Assembly (NCBI RefSeq): GCF_042666615.1
Contig: NZ_JBHTDD010000001.1
Coordinates: forward strand, 372,001-436,000
From: KBS50 sp042666615
GTDB lineage: Bacteria; Actinomycetota; Actinomycetes; Mycobacteriales; Micromonosporaceae
Reading direction: 5' to 3'
Length of the DNA stretch: 64,000 nt
The position numbers and the translations under genes are program-made. Positions 50,071 to 59,004 of this stretch are shown here, piece after piece (positions within the stretch are counted from its first letter, which is position 1; every line of letters starts with the position of its first letter). Under the pieces are notes generated by a model. The model was not told where the DNA came from and ran no database searches. It saw nothing but the letters and a program-made list of their open reading frames with translations.

Positions 50071-51468
50071 GTGACCTTGCTACGCGGGCCGGAAACGGAT
50101 GGACACGCGCGCGCGGTCGACGCACTGCGCCGCTCGTACGCGTCCGTGCCGCCGGACAGCCCGGTACGCCTCGCCAAGCGGACCTCGAACCTGTTCCGGC
50201 CGCGTACTCCGAACCAGACTCCCGGACTGGACGTCAGCGGGCTGACCGGGGTGCTCGGCGTGGACCCGGTCAGCCGGACCGCCGACGTGCAGGGCATGTG
50301 CACCTACGAACGGCTGGTGGACGCCACCCTTCCGCACGGTCTGATGCCCCTGGTAGTGCCGCAACTGCGCACCATCACCCTGGGTGGTGCGGTGACTGGC
50401 CTGGGTATCGAGTCGACCTCGTTCCGGCACGGCCTACCGCACGAGTCGGTGCTGGAAATGGACGTGCTCACCGGTGCCGGCGAAATCCTCACCATCGGCC
50501 CGGACGGCCAGCACGCCGACCTGTTCGCCGCCTTCCCCAACTCGATGGGCAGCCTCGGGTACGCCACCCGGCTGCGAATCGAGTTGCAGCCGATCGGTCG
50601 GCACGTCGCCCTGCGCAACGTGCGTTTCACCGACCTGGACGCGCTCGTCGAGGCGATCAGCCAGGTGATCGACACGGGCTCCTGGGACGGCCGCCGGGTC
50701 GATGCGATGGACGGCGTGATGTTCAGTCCCGGTGAGGCGTACCTGATCCTCGCCAGCTTCACCGACGAGCCGGTGCGGGCCAGCGACTACACCGGTCAGG
50801 ACATCTACTACCGCTCGCTGCGCCGGCGCACCGCCGACGCGCTGTCCGGGTACGACTACCTGTGGCGCTGGGACACCGACTGGTTCTGGTGCTCTCGGGC
50901 CTTCGGCGTGCAGCATCCGCTGGTCCGCCGCCTGTGGCCGGCCCGCTACCGGCGCAGCGATGTCTACCACCGGCTGGTGCGTTGGGAGCACCGACACGGC
51001 GTGGTGGGCCGGATCGACCGGTGGCGTGGCCGGCCCGCCACCGAGCGGGTGGTGCAGGACGTGGAGGTGCCGCTGGCCGCCACGGCCGACTTCCTGCGCT
51101 GGTTCGCCGGGCACGTGCCGATGTCTCCGGTGTGGCTCTGTCCGTTGCGCCTCCGCCAGCCGGCCGGACCGGGCTCGGCCCGTGACTGGCCGCTGTATCC
51201 CCTCCGCCCCGACGAAAGCTATGTCAACGTGGGCTTCTGGGGCACCGTTCCGATCGTCGACGGGGCCGCCGACGGCGACGTCAACCGGGCCATCGAACGC
51301 GCGGTGTCCGACGCGGGCGGGCACAAGTCGCTGTACTCCGACGCCTACTACGACCGGGCGACGTTCGACCGGTTGTACGGCGGCGCGGCCTACCGGGCCG
51401 TGAAGGAGCGTTACGACCCGCACCACCGGCTGACCGGACTCTACGAGAAGGCAGTTGAGCGACGATGA
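50071..51468 (+). CDS. tmsA: FAD-dependent oxidoreductase, probable 10-methylene fatty acid reductase
   Basis: 465 residues: FAD_binding_4 domain with VVPQLRTITLGGAVTGLGIESTSFRHGLPHESVLEMDVLTGAGEI, then a BBE-less helical C-terminus containing TYKLMRW-like DTDWFWCSRAFGVQHPLVRRLWP. It sits in a two-gene operon with a cyclopropane-fatty-acid-synthase homologue, the layout of tmsA-tmsB (bfaA-bfaB), where it reduces the 10-methylene intermediate to 10-methyl (tuberculostearic-type) fatty acid. The stop overlaps the tmsB start (ATGA). The leaderless start is set by TACCGT. Confidence 0.82.
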   Translation: MTLLRGPETDGHARAVDALRRSYASVPPDSPVRLAKRTSNLFRPRTPNQTPGLDVSGLTGVLGVDPVSRTADVQGMCTYERLVDATLPHGLMPLVVPQLRTITLGGAVTGLGIESTSFRHGLPHESVLEMDVLTGAGEILTIGPDGQHADLFAAFPNSMGSLGYATRLRIELQPIGRHVALRNVRFTDLDALVEAISQVIDTGSWDGRRVDAMDGVMFSPGEAYLILASFTDEPVRASDYTGQDIYYRSLRRRTADALSGYDYLWRWDTDWFWCSRAFGVQHPLVRRLWPARYRRSDVYHRLVRWEHRHGVVGRIDRWRGRPATERVVQDVEVPLAATADFLRWFAGHVPMSPVWLCPLRLRQPAGPGSARDWPLYPLRPDESYVNVGFWGTVPIVDGAADGDVNRAIERAVSDAGGHKSLYSDAYYDRATFDRLYGGAAYRAVKERYDPHHRLTGLYEKAVERR

Positions 51469-52802
51469 GCATTACCGATCGATCCACCGGCTCGGCCGGT
51501 GTGCGTCCCTCCGGGCCCGGACGCCCCGGCAACCCGACCGTCGCGGAGGTCCTCAACGCGATCGTCGAGGGCCAGCCGCCGGTGCGGATCACCGCTTACG
51601 ACGGTTCCACCCTGGGCCCGACCGACGACCCGGTCGCTCTGGAGATCCGCACCGAGCGCGGCCTGTCCTACCTGCTCACCGCACCGGGCGACCTGGGTAT
51701 GGCCCGGGCGTACGTCTCCGGCGACCTGGCCCTCACCGGGGTCCACCCAGGTGACCCGTACGAGGTGCTCCGGATCCTCCAGGACGGTGTCCGGCTACGG
51801 GTGCCGCCACTGGGCGAGGCACTGGCGCTGGCCCGTGGGCTCGGCTGGGACCGGTTGAAGCCGCCGCCACCCCCGCCGTACGAGGCACTGCCGCGCTGGC
51901 GTCGGATGCTTGCCGGACGCCGACACTCCCGCACCCGGGACAGCAGTGCCATCGAGCACCACTACGACGTGTCGAACGCCTTCTACGAGTTGGTGCTCGG
52001 TCCCTCGATGACGTACACCTGCGCGGTCTTCCGCGACCCGGGCGACACGCTGGAACAGGCCCAGGCGGCCAAGTACGACCTGGTCGCCGGCAAGCTGGCG
52101 CTCAAGCCGGGGATGCGGCTGCTGGACGTCGGTTGTGGCTGGGGCGGGATGGTGCGGCACGCCGCCCGCGAGTACGGCGTCAAGGCGCTCGGCGTGACCC
52201 TGTCCAAGGCTCAGGCGGAGTGGGCACAGGCCGCGATCGAGCGCGAAGGGCTGGGCCACCTGGCCGAGGTCCGGCACATGGACTACCGGGACGCGCCCCG
52301 GGAGCACTTCGACGCCGTCAGCTCGATCGGGCTCACCGAGCACATCGGCGTACGCAACTATCCGGTCTATTTCCGGACGCTGCGGGACCGACTGCGGCCC
52401 GGCGGACGGCTGCTCAACCACTGCATCACCCGAGCCGACAACCGGATGCCCAACAACCCCGGTGCCTTCATCGACCGATACGTCTTCCCGGACGGCGAGC
52501 TGGCCGGGCCGGGCCGGATCGTCAGCGAGATGCACGACGCCGGCTTCGAGGTGCAGCACGAGGAGAACCTGCGGCAGCACTACGCGCTGACCCTGGCCGG
52601 ATGGTGCCGGAACCTCGTGGCGAACTGGGATGCCTGCGTCGCCGAGGCGGGGGTGGGACGGGCCCGGGTGTGGGGGCTGTACATGGCCGGCTCGCGGTTG
52701 TCGTTCGAACGGAACAAGATCCAACTTCACCAGGTGCTGGGCACGCGCACCGGTCCGGACGGCGACTCCGGCTATCCGCTGCGGCCGGACTGGACGGCCT
52801 GA
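51465..52802 (+). CDS. tmsB: SAM-dependent fatty acid methyltransferase (cyclopropane synthase-like)
   Basis: 445 residues of the CFA synthase/UfaA1 type: N-terminal domain, SAM motif GMRLLDVGCGWGGM near residue 213, EHIGVRNYPVYF and the typical GRLLNHCITR strand. In the tmsA-tmsB system this enzyme methylates delta-9/10 unsaturated acyl chains of phospholipids to a 10-methylene product. The desaturase at 134-1096 could provide substrate. 10-methyl fatty acids are typical of Micromonospora lipids. Confidence 0.85.
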   Translation: MSITDRSTGSAGVRPSGPGRPGNPTVAEVLNAIVEGQPPVRITAYDGSTLGPTDDPVALEIRTERGLSYLLTAPGDLGMARAYVSGDLALTGVHPGDPYEVLRILQDGVRLRVPPLGEALALARGLGWDRLKPPPPPPYEALPRWRRMLAGRRHSRTRDSSAIEHHYDVSNAFYELVLGPSMTYTCAVFRDPGDTLEQAQAAKYDLVAGKLALKPGMRLLDVGCGWGGMVRHAAREYGVKALGVTLSKAQAEWAQAAIEREGLGHLAEVRHMDYRDAPREHFDAVSSIGLTEHIGVRNYPVYFRTLRDRLRPGGRLLNHCITRADNRMPNNPGAFIDRYVFPDGELAGPGRIVSEMHDAGFEVQHEENLRQHYALTLAGWCRNLVANWDACVAEAGVGRARVWGLYMAGSRLSFERNKIQLHQVLGTRTGPDGDSGYPLRPDWTA

Positions 52803-52807
52803 TCCGC

Positions 52808-53221
52808 GTGCGTACCCCCAGGCAGATCCTTTCCGACGCCGCCATCATCGCCGTGGTCGGCGCCTCCCGCGACCCGGCGAAGGCGGCCCACTCGGTGCCC
52901 GCTCAGATGCAGCGGTACGGCTGGCGGATCATCCCGGTCAACCCGTCCGCGGACGAGCTGTTCGGCGAGCGGGTGTACCGCTCGCTCGCCGACATCCCGC
53001 ATCCGGTCGACCTGGTCGACGTGTTCCGGCCGGTGCCGGACGCGGTCGATGTGGTGCGCCAGGCGGTCGCCGTGGGCGCGCCAGCGGTGTGGCTCCAACT
53101 CGGCATCGTCTCCGCCGAGGCACGGGCGATCGCCGAACGGGCCGGCGTCGACTACGTCGAGGACCGGTGCCTGATCGTCGAACGCGCCGCCGGCGGGCTG
53201 ACCCGTCTCCCGTCGATCTAG
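52808..53221 (+). CDS. CoA-binding domain protein (YccU type)
   Basis: 137 residues: Rossmann CoA-binding fold with AIIAVVGASRDPAKAAHSVPAQMQRYGWRIIPVNPSADELFGERVYRSLADIPHPVDLVDVF and the conserved VWLQLGIVSAEARAIAERAG. Role unknown; in the tmsAB operon it could be linked to acyl metabolism. The last residues PSI and the stop TAG lie inside a dispersed palindromic repeat. Confidence 0.85.
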   Translation: MRTPRQILSDAAIIAVVGASRDPAKAAHSVPAQMQRYGWRIIPVNPSADELFGERVYRSLADIPHPVDLVDVFRPVPDAVDVVRQAVAVGAPAVWLQLGIVSAEARAIAERAGVDYVEDRCLIVERAAGGLTRLPSI

Positions 53222-53274
53222 GGCAGATGGTCGCCAGTTGATCTCCATTCACGACCATCTGCCCTAGATCGGCG
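53211..53274. repeat. 64-bp dispersed palindrome, family A copy 2
   Basis: 23-base arms (53211-53233 and 53252-53274) match at 22 of 23 positions; reverse complement aligns with the element at 2504-2567. It provides the stop codon of the upstream gene and lies between two convergent genes. Confidence 0.85.
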
Positions 53275-53290
53275 AGGAGGAGGATGGGGC

Positions 53291-54490
53291 TCAGCCGAGT
53301 CGGTATTCGTTGAGCAGGCCGCGGGAGATGATCGTCTTCTGGATCTCGGAGGTGCCCTCGCCGATCAGCAGGAACGGCGCCTCCCGCATCAGTCGCTCGA
53401 TCTCGTACTCCTTGGAGTAGCCATAGCCGCCGTGGATGCGGAACGCCTCCTGCACCACCTCCGCGCAGTATTCCGAGGCGAGCAGCTTGGCCATCCCGGC
53501 CTCGACATCGTTGCGCTGACCAGCGTCCTTGAGCCGGGCGGCGTTCACCATCAAGGCATGCGCCGCCTCGATCTTCGTACCCATCTCGGCGAGCTTGAAG
53601 GCCACGGCCTGGTGCCGGGCGAGCGGCTGGCCGAACGTCTTCCGCTGCTGGGCGTACGCGACGGCCAGTTCGAAGGCGCGCAACGAGATGCCACAGGCGC
53701 GGGCTGCCACGTTGACCCGCCCGACCTCGATGCCGTCCATCATCTGGTAGAAGCCCCGGCCGAGCCGGTCGGGGCCGCCGAGGATCGCGGTGCCCGGCAC
53801 CCGCACGCCGTCGAGGACCATCTCGGTGGTCTCGACGCCCTTGTAACCCATCTTCTCGATCTTGCCGGGAATGGTGAGCCCGGGGGCGGTCTCGCCGAAC
53901 CCGGGCTCCTTCTCCACCAGGAACGTGGTCATGTTGCCGTACACCGAGTCGGCACCGGTGTCAGTCTTGACCAACGTGGCCACCACCGACGAGTACGCGC
54001 CGTTGGTGAGCCACATCTTCTGCCCGGTGAGCAGGTAGTCCTCGCCGTCCGCAACCGCCTTCGACTTGATCGCCGACACGTCGGAACCACACTCCGGTTC
54101 CGACATCGAGAACGCTCCGCGTACCTCGCCGGTGGCCATCCGGGGCAGCAGCCGGTTCTTCTGCTCCGCCGATCCGTGCTGCGAGATCAGGTAGGCGACG
54201 ATGAAGTGGGTGTTCACGATTCCGGAGATCGACATCCAGCCCCGGGACAACTGCTCCACCACCAGGGCGTACGTGAGCAGCGACTCACCGAGGCCGCCGT
54301 ACTCCTCCTCGATGGTCAGCCCGAACAGACCCATCTCGCGCATCCCGTCGAGGATCTCCGCCGGGTACTCGTCGGCGTGTTCGAGCCGTTGGGCGTGCGG
54401 GATGATCTCTTTGTCGGCGAACTCCCGGACCGTCTCCAGGATCGACCGCTGGACGTCGGTGAGTCCGGGGGTCTGCGCGAGTCGAGCCAT
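53291..54490 (-). CDS. acyl-CoA dehydrogenase family protein (probable methylsuccinyl-CoA dehydrogenase)
   Basis: 399 residues with the full ACAD fold: GLFGLTIEEEYGGLGESLLTYALVVEQLSRGWMSI, FSMSEPECGSDVSAI, GQKMWLTNGAYSSVVATLVKTD, FGQPLARHQAVAFKLAEM and RIHGGYGYSKEYEIERLMREAPFLLIGEGTSEIQ. The sequence is close in memory to the Streptomyces dehydrogenase encoded beside ethylmalonyl-CoA pathway genes. ATG 54490 with GGAGGCG upstream. Uncertain: could act on another branched substrate. Strand and distance tie it loosely to the MaoC and lyase genes. Confidence 0.85.
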   Translation of the reverse strand: MARLAQTPGLTDVQRSILETVREFADKEIIPHAQRLEHADEYPAEILDGMREMGLFGLTIEEEYGGLGESLLTYALVVEQLSRGWMSISGIVNTHFIVAYLISQHGSAEQKNRLLPRMATGEVRGAFSMSEPECGSDVSAIKSKAVADGEDYLLTGQKMWLTNGAYSSVVATLVKTDTGADSVYGNMTTFLVEKEPGFGETAPGLTIPGKIEKMGYKGVETTEMVLDGVRVPGTAILGGPDRLGRGFYQMMDGIEVGRVNVAARACGISLRAFELAVAYAQQRKTFGQPLARHQAVAFKLAEMGTKIEAAHALMVNAARLKDAGQRNDVEAGMAKLLASEYCAEVVQEAFRIHGGYGYSKEYEIERLMREAPFLLIGEGTSEIQKTIISRGLLNEYRLG

Positions 54491-54699
54491 CTGGCGCCTC
54501 CGGTTGTGGTCGGCTTCGGTCGGCCGGGACAGGGCTCCCGTACTGGCCGGTAACCAAACGTGCGGTAAGTATCGACCCGACGGCCGACCAGCGCCAGTTC
54601 GCGAGTCCACACAATCGCTGTGAAAAGGTTCACCGGCTTGTAGCGTCCTGGTCAGAGACTCCCGGGAAGGGAGCGCCCGACTCGGGACGGGAGGCCGGA

Positions 54700-55182
54700 A
54701 TGACGTATCCGCCACCTGGCGAATTCGACCCCGACCGGCCCCAGCCCCCGTACGGGCAGCCGGCGAGCGATCCCGCCAACCCGTACGGACAGTACGGCCA
54801 GCACGCCCCTCCCGGCTACGGACCACCCGGCCAGCACCCGGCCGAGGCATACGGGCCAGGGCAACCCGCCCATCCGGGCAGCGGGCACCCGGGCGCCGGA
54901 CAGCCGTGGGTCGCCCCCGGCCAACCCGGCCAGTACGGGCCGGGTCCGCGACGCACAAACGTCCTCGCGATCCTGGCGCTGGTCTTCGCCTTCGTCTTCG
55001 CGCCGGCCGGCATCGTGCTCGGCCACCTCGCCAAGAAGCAGATCCGGGAAACCGGTGAGGAGGGCGAGCAGGTGGCCCAGTGGGGCCTGGTGCTGAGCTA
55101 CGTCTTCACCGCGGTGGGGTTCGCCGCCTGCTGCGCCTGGATCGGGGTTCTCTTCTGGGCCGCTTCCAGCGACGGCGGCTGA
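54700..55182 (+). CDS. DUF4190 membrane protein (copy 1)
   Basis: 160 residues: Pro/Gly/Tyr/Gln-rich disordered cytoplasmic N-terminus of about 85, then helix NVLAILALVFAFVFAPAGIVLGHLAKKQIRETGEEG and second helix VLSYVFTAVGFAACCAWIGVLF. Family DUF4190, unknown function, often in envelope-related contexts. GGAGGCCGG precedes the ATG. A paralogue follows at 56292. Confidence 0.85.
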   Translation: MTYPPPGEFDPDRPQPPYGQPASDPANPYGQYGQHAPPGYGPPGQHPAEAYGPGQPAHPGSGHPGAGQPWVAPGQPGQYGPGPRRTNVLAILALVFAFVFAPAGIVLGHLAKKQIRETGEEGEQVAQWGLVLSYVFTAVGFAACCAWIGVLFWAASSDGG

Positions 55183-55238
55183 CAAGCGGGCGACGACCAG
55201 CGGCGGGTGGCGGGCCGCGGCCGGCCTCCGGCAGGACC

Positions 55239-56165
55239 TCAGTAGCGGAACTCCGCCTCCCGGACGCTGTTGCCACCGTCCACCACCAGCATCTGTCCGG
55301 TGATGTACGAGGCGGCGGGCGAGCAGAGGAAACAGATGGCGGCGGCAACCTCATCCGGCGTACCGGGCCGGCCAACGGGGGTCCCGAGCCCTTGTTTCAG
55401 CTCGGCCATCGTCGACGCCGCGGTGTAGATGGTGCCGGGCGCCACCGCGTTGACCGTCACCCCGTCGGCGACCATCTCCATCGCCAGCGCGCGGGTCAGT
55501 CCCACCACCCCGGCCTTCGCGGCGGCGTACGCGGCCTCGGTGGGCAATGCGTTGACCGGGCCGGCGGTGGCGGACAGGTTGACGATCCGGCCCCAGCCAC
55601 GTTCCGCCATGCCGCCGATGAAGGCCCGGCTGCACAGAAACGCGGTGGACAGGTTGCGCTCGATCTCCCGATGCCACTCGTCGTAGCTGAGCTGGGCGAC
55701 GGGTCGCAGCACCTCTGGGCTCGCGCGGCTGGCCAGTCCGGCGTTGTTGACAAGCACCTCGACCTCGTCGAGCTGGTCGGCGATCGCGTCCGCGAGCGCC
55801 GCCACCTCGGCCTCGTCGGTGAGGTCGGCGACGAAGCCGGTGACGCCGAGTTCGGCCGCGCGGTCGTGAATGCGTCGCGTGGTGGAGACGATCGCGACGC
55901 GGGCGCCGAGGTCACGCAGCCGGAGCGCCGTGGCGTACCCGATGCCGTCCGGGCTGCCCGCGCCGGTCACCAGCGCCACCCGTCCGTCGAGACGCAGGGT
56001 CACCGGGTCGGCCCGAGGCGCCGGGTCGATGTCGTCGGGTCCGGCGCCCATGCTGGTGCCACCGCCGCCGATGCCGCCGCTTCCGGTACGGCGGGCGAGC
56101 GTGGGACGGGTGACGTCCCGGCGAGATCGTCCTGAGCGGTCCGTGGCGCGAGCGTCGAATGCCAT
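55239..56165 (-). CDS. SDR family oxidoreductase (3-oxoacyl-ACP reductase-like)
   Basis: 308 residues: TGAGSPDGIGYATALRLRD, NNAGLASR, NLSATAGPV, YAAAKAG (Y-x-x-x-K) and PGTIYTAAS, with C-terminal GQMLVVDGGNSV. Normal SDR catalytic set. ATG 56165 has CAGGAT seven bases upstream, so an N-terminal Arg/Gly-rich extension of about 54 residues is retained; alternative starts at 56051 or GTG 56003 (VTLRLDGRVALVTG) would give family-like length. Opposite in direction to the DUF4190 genes. Confidence 0.85.
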   Translation of the reverse strand: MAFDARATDRSGRSRRDVTRPTLARRTGSGGIGGGGTSMGAGPDDIDPAPRADPVTLRLDGRVALVTGAGSPDGIGYATALRLRDLGARVAIVSTTRRIHDRAAELGVTGFVADLTDEAEVAALADAIADQLDEVEVLVNNAGLASRASPEVLRPVAQLSYDEWHREIERNLSTAFLCSRAFIGGMAERGWGRIVNLSATAGPVNALPTEAAYAAAKAGVVGLTRALAMEMVADGVTVNAVAPGTIYTAASTMAELKQGLGTPVGRPGTPDEVAAAICFLCSPAASYITGQMLVVDGGNSVREAEFRY

Positions 56166-56291
56166 GTCGAGGATCCTGCCCGGTACGGGCGGTGCGGGCA
56201 ACGCGCCGCCCCCGGAACACCGGCCCCCGCTGTTGACCACGGATGACTACCCTGTCGACGGCACCCTTCCCGGAATCCGGAGACGACATCG

Positions 56292-56798
56292 ATGAGCTAC
56301 CCCTCCCAGCCCGGCGACTGGCAACAGCAGCCCGGCGGCTGGACCGACCCGGCCGGGCCGACCCAGCCGTTCCCGAGCCAGCCCAGCGACCAACCACAGT
56401 CCAGTCCCCCACAGTCCGGTCCCCCGCAGTACGCGGCGCCCAGCGCACCCCCGATGCCGCCGGCGCCGGCCGGGCCCATGGCACCGGGCTACCCGGCGTA
56501 CGGCTATCCGCCCGCCGCCCCGCCGACCAACAGCATGGCGCTGGCCTCGATGATCCTTTCCCTGGTCGGGATCGCCACCTGCGTCTGCGCGCCGATCGGC
56601 GCGATCCTGGGACATGTCGCACTGCGCCAGCTCCGGGAGCGGGGCGAGGGCGGCGAGTCGATGGCCAAGGCCGGCATCATCGTCGGCTGGATCGTCACCG
56701 GCCTGTACTTGCTCGCCATCGTCGGCTATGTGATCTTCATCATCTGGGTGATCGGCCAGGCCGAGTCGTCGTCGACGAGCGGGGACTACGGCTACTGA
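56292..56798 (+). CDS. DUF4190 membrane protein (copy 2)
   Basis: 168 residues: disordered Pro/Gln/Ser-rich N-terminus of about 75, then SMALASMILSLVGIATCVCAPIGAILGHVALRQLRERGEGGESMAKAGIIVGWIVTGLYLLAIVGYVIFIIW. Paralogue of the gene at 54700. GGAG precedes the ATG. The two copies flank the SDR gene. Confidence 0.85.
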   Translation: MSYPSQPGDWQQQPGGWTDPAGPTQPFPSQPSDQPQSSPPQSGPPQYAAPSAPPMPPAPAGPMAPGYPAYGYPPAAPPTNSMALASMILSLVGIATCVCAPIGAILGHVALRQLRERGEGGESMAKAGIIVGWIVTGLYLLAIVGYVIFIIWVIGQAESSSTSGDYGY

Positions 56799-56832
56799 GG
56801 CGGCCCGTCGCCATCGGTTGGTCGAGGGGGTC

Positions 56833-56858
56833 CGCGTCGGATCACGGGGTCCGACGCG
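56833..56858. terminator. bidirectional hairpin between DUF4190 and CoA ester lyase genes
   Basis: 9-bp perfect stem CGCGTCGGA / TCCGACGCG with an eight-base loop, extended by flanking G/C pairs, between convergent genes ending at 56798 and 56881. Confidence 0.75.
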
Positions 56859-56880
56859 ACCTCCCGACCGGACCGGGGAG

Positions 56881-57834
56881 TCAGGCCGGCGGGGTGAAGG
56901 ACGACGTCCTGGTCATCCCCGCCGCGCGTCCCTTTGCCGCCACCACGAGCGCCATCTTGCGCGACGCCTCGTCGATCATCTCGTCGCCGAGCATCACCGC
57001 GCCGAGCCGGCCGCCCGCCTCCGAGGTGTAGTGCTCGTACGCGTCGAGGATCAGCTCGGCGTGGTCGTAGTCCTGCTGCGCCGGCGAGTACACCTCGTTG
57101 GCCGCGTCGATCTGGCCCGGGTGCAGCACCCACTTTCCGTCGAACCCGAGAGCCGCCGACCGCTTCGCCACCTCGCGAAACCCGTCGACGTCGCGGACCT
57201 GCAGGAACGGGCCGTCGATGGCCTGCTTGTCATGCATCCGGGCGGCCATCAGGATCCGCATCAGGATGTAGTGGTACGGGTCGCCCGGGTAGTCGGGGAT
57301 CAACGCGCCGACCACCAGTGACCTCATGTTGATCGAGGCCATGAAGTCGGCCGGGCCGAAGATGATCGTCTCTACCCGGGGTGACGCCGCCGCGATGGCG
57401 TCCACGTTGACCAGGCCGGCCGCGTTCTCGATCTGCGCCTCGATGCCGATCCGGCCGACCTCCAGGCCCAGGGTCTTCTCGATCTGGGTCAGCGTGAGAT
57501 CCAGCCACTCGACATGGCCGGCGGTCTGCACCTTCGGCAGCATGACGCAGTCCAGGTTCGCCCCGGCGCCCTCGACCACCTCCACCACGTCCCGGTACGT
57601 CCACGGCGTGGTGAGGTCGTTGACCCGCACCACCCGCGTTTTGTCGGTCCAGTCGCCCTCGTTGAGGGCAGCCACGATGTTCTTCCGGGCATCCGCCTTG
57701 GCCAGCGGCGCCACCGCGTCCTCCAGGTCGAGGAAGACCTGGTCGGCCGGGAGGCCCTGGGCCTTGCCGAGCATCTTCACGCTCGATCCCGGCACGGCGA
57801 GGCAGGACCGGCGGGGGCGACCAACAGCGACCAT
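56881..57834 (-). CDS. CoA ester lyase, probable malyl-CoA/beta-methylmalyl-CoA lyase
   Basis: 317 residues, HpcH/HpaI-citE fold: RRSCLAVPGSSVKMLGKAQGL, VFLDLEDAVAPLAK, RVVRVNDLTTPWTYRDVVEVVEGAGANLDCVMLPKV, IGIEAQIENAAGLVNVDAIA and FDGKWVLHPGQI. These match the lyase encoded in the ethylmalonyl-CoA operon of Streptomyces. ATG 57834 with AAGGAG. Together with the MaoC and dehydrogenase genes it suggests that part of the pathway is encoded in this window; ccr and ecm are not present. Confidence 0.85.
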   Translation of the reverse strand: MVAVGRPRRSCLAVPGSSVKMLGKAQGLPADQVFLDLEDAVAPLAKADARKNIVAALNEGDWTDKTRVVRVNDLTTPWTYRDVVEVVEGAGANLDCVMLPKVQTAGHVEWLDLTLTQIEKTLGLEVGRIGIEAQIENAAGLVNVDAIAAASPRVETIIFGPADFMASINMRSLVVGALIPDYPGDPYHYILMRILMAARMHDKQAIDGPFLQVRDVDGFREVAKRSAALGFDGKWVLHPGQIDAANEVYSPAQQDYDHAELILDAYEHYTSEAGGRLGAVMLGDEMIDEASRKMALVVAAKGRAAGMTRTSSFTPPA

Positions 57835-57949
57835 CAGGCGCTCCTTCATCTCGTCCGGACGGCGACTCCGGCCGGTCCGTCGGCTGACCCACAAGATCCA
57901 CCTGACCGGCGGTCCGGTGCCGAGGTTGACGCCACGGTAACCTCACGCC

Positions 57950-58798
57950 ATGGCCGGGGTGAACGACGCTGTGGAAGATCTCACTGAGCGTCGCCGGGTG
58001 GTCATCACCGGAGCCAGTTCCGGCATCGGTCTGGCCGCGGCCGTCGCGCTGGCCCGCCGCGGCGACGAGGTCGTGCTGGTCGGTCGGGACCCGGCCCGCC
58101 TCACCGCCGCCGCGGACCGGGTACGCCGGGCCAGCGGCCGGTCCCCGGAACTGTTCCGCGCCGACTTCGCGGTGCTCGACGACGTCCGCCGGCTCGCCGA
58201 GAACCTGCGCTCCGCGTACGACCGGATCGACGTGCTGGCCAACAACGCCGGCGCCATCGCCCTCGAACCGGTCGTCACGGTGGACGGCTTCGAGCTGAGC
58301 ATCCAGGCCAACCACCTGGCCCCGTTCCTACTCACCAACCTGCTCGCCGACCGGGTCGGCCGGATCGTCGGCACCGCCTCGGACATGCATCGGGCCGGTG
58401 CGCTGGACCCGGACGACCTGAACGCGTCGCTCCGGCGCTATCGGGCGTTCCGCGCGTACGGCACCAGCAAGCAGGCGAACATCCTGTTCACGGTGGCGGT
58501 GGCAGAGCGATGGCCGCACCTGTCGGCGTACGCCTTCCATCCCGGCGTGGTGCGGACCCGCTTCGCCGCGGACAACCGGGTGGTGGCGTTCGGGATGCGG
58601 TTCGCACCGTTCCTGCGCAGCCCCGAACGCGGCGCCGAGACGCTGGTCTGGCTCGCCACCGAGGATCCGGCCCGGCTGGTTCCCGGCGGGTACTACCACG
58701 ACCGGCGACGACAACGCCCACGCCGCACAGCGACCGACCCGGCGCTGGCCGACCGGCTCTGGGCGGCCAGCGCCAGGGCTGTCGGGCTGGACGCGTGA
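57950..58798 (+). CDS. SDR family NAD(P)-dependent oxidoreductase
   Basis: 282 residues: TGASSGIGLAAAVALARRGDEVVLVGRDPARL, NNAGAIAL, VGTASDMH with catalytic Ser, and YGTSKQANIL (Y-x-x-x-K). RDH/WWOX-like subtype that lacks the substrate helical lid. Leaderless start: TAACCT at 57938-57943, six bases before the ATG. Substrate unknown. Confidence 0.87.
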   Translation: MAGVNDAVEDLTERRRVVITGASSGIGLAAAVALARRGDEVVLVGRDPARLTAAADRVRRASGRSPELFRADFAVLDDVRRLAENLRSAYDRIDVLANNAGAIALEPVVTVDGFELSIQANHLAPFLLTNLLADRVGRIVGTASDMHRAGALDPDDLNASLRRYRAFRAYGTSKQANILFTVAVAERWPHLSAYAFHPGVVRTRFAADNRVVAFGMRFAPFLRSPERGAETLVWLATEDPARLVPGGYYHDRRRQRPRRTATDPALADRLWAASARAVGLDA

Positions 58799-58806
58799 CA
58801 GCGTGA

Positions 58807-58980
58807 TCACAGAAGTCCGGCGAGGAGTGCGGCCGCGCGAGCGGCGCCGTCGGTGGCGACGGGACGGTATCGGACCTCTCGGCCCAGCTCGACGGTGATC
58901 GCGTCGGCGAGCGCATCGGGTGTGAGATCGGCGAAGTCGAGCCGGCGACCGGCGTTGTGGCGGCGGAGCCGGTGCGCGAT
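58807..58980 (-). pseudogene. 3' remnant of a glycosyltransferase gene
   Basis: On the minus strand, translation reads ...RRLDFADLTPDALADAITVE then LGREVRYRPVATDGAARAAA and ends LLAGLL stop at 58807-58809. NAGRRLDFADLTPDALA is a typical C-terminal segment of MGT/UGT-type glycosyltransferases. No upstream part of the enzyme is present; the frame decays at about 58980. A relic of a lost gene. Confidence 0.5.
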
Positions 58981-59004
58981 TCGAGGAGCCCGCCTGAATC
59001 GGAC

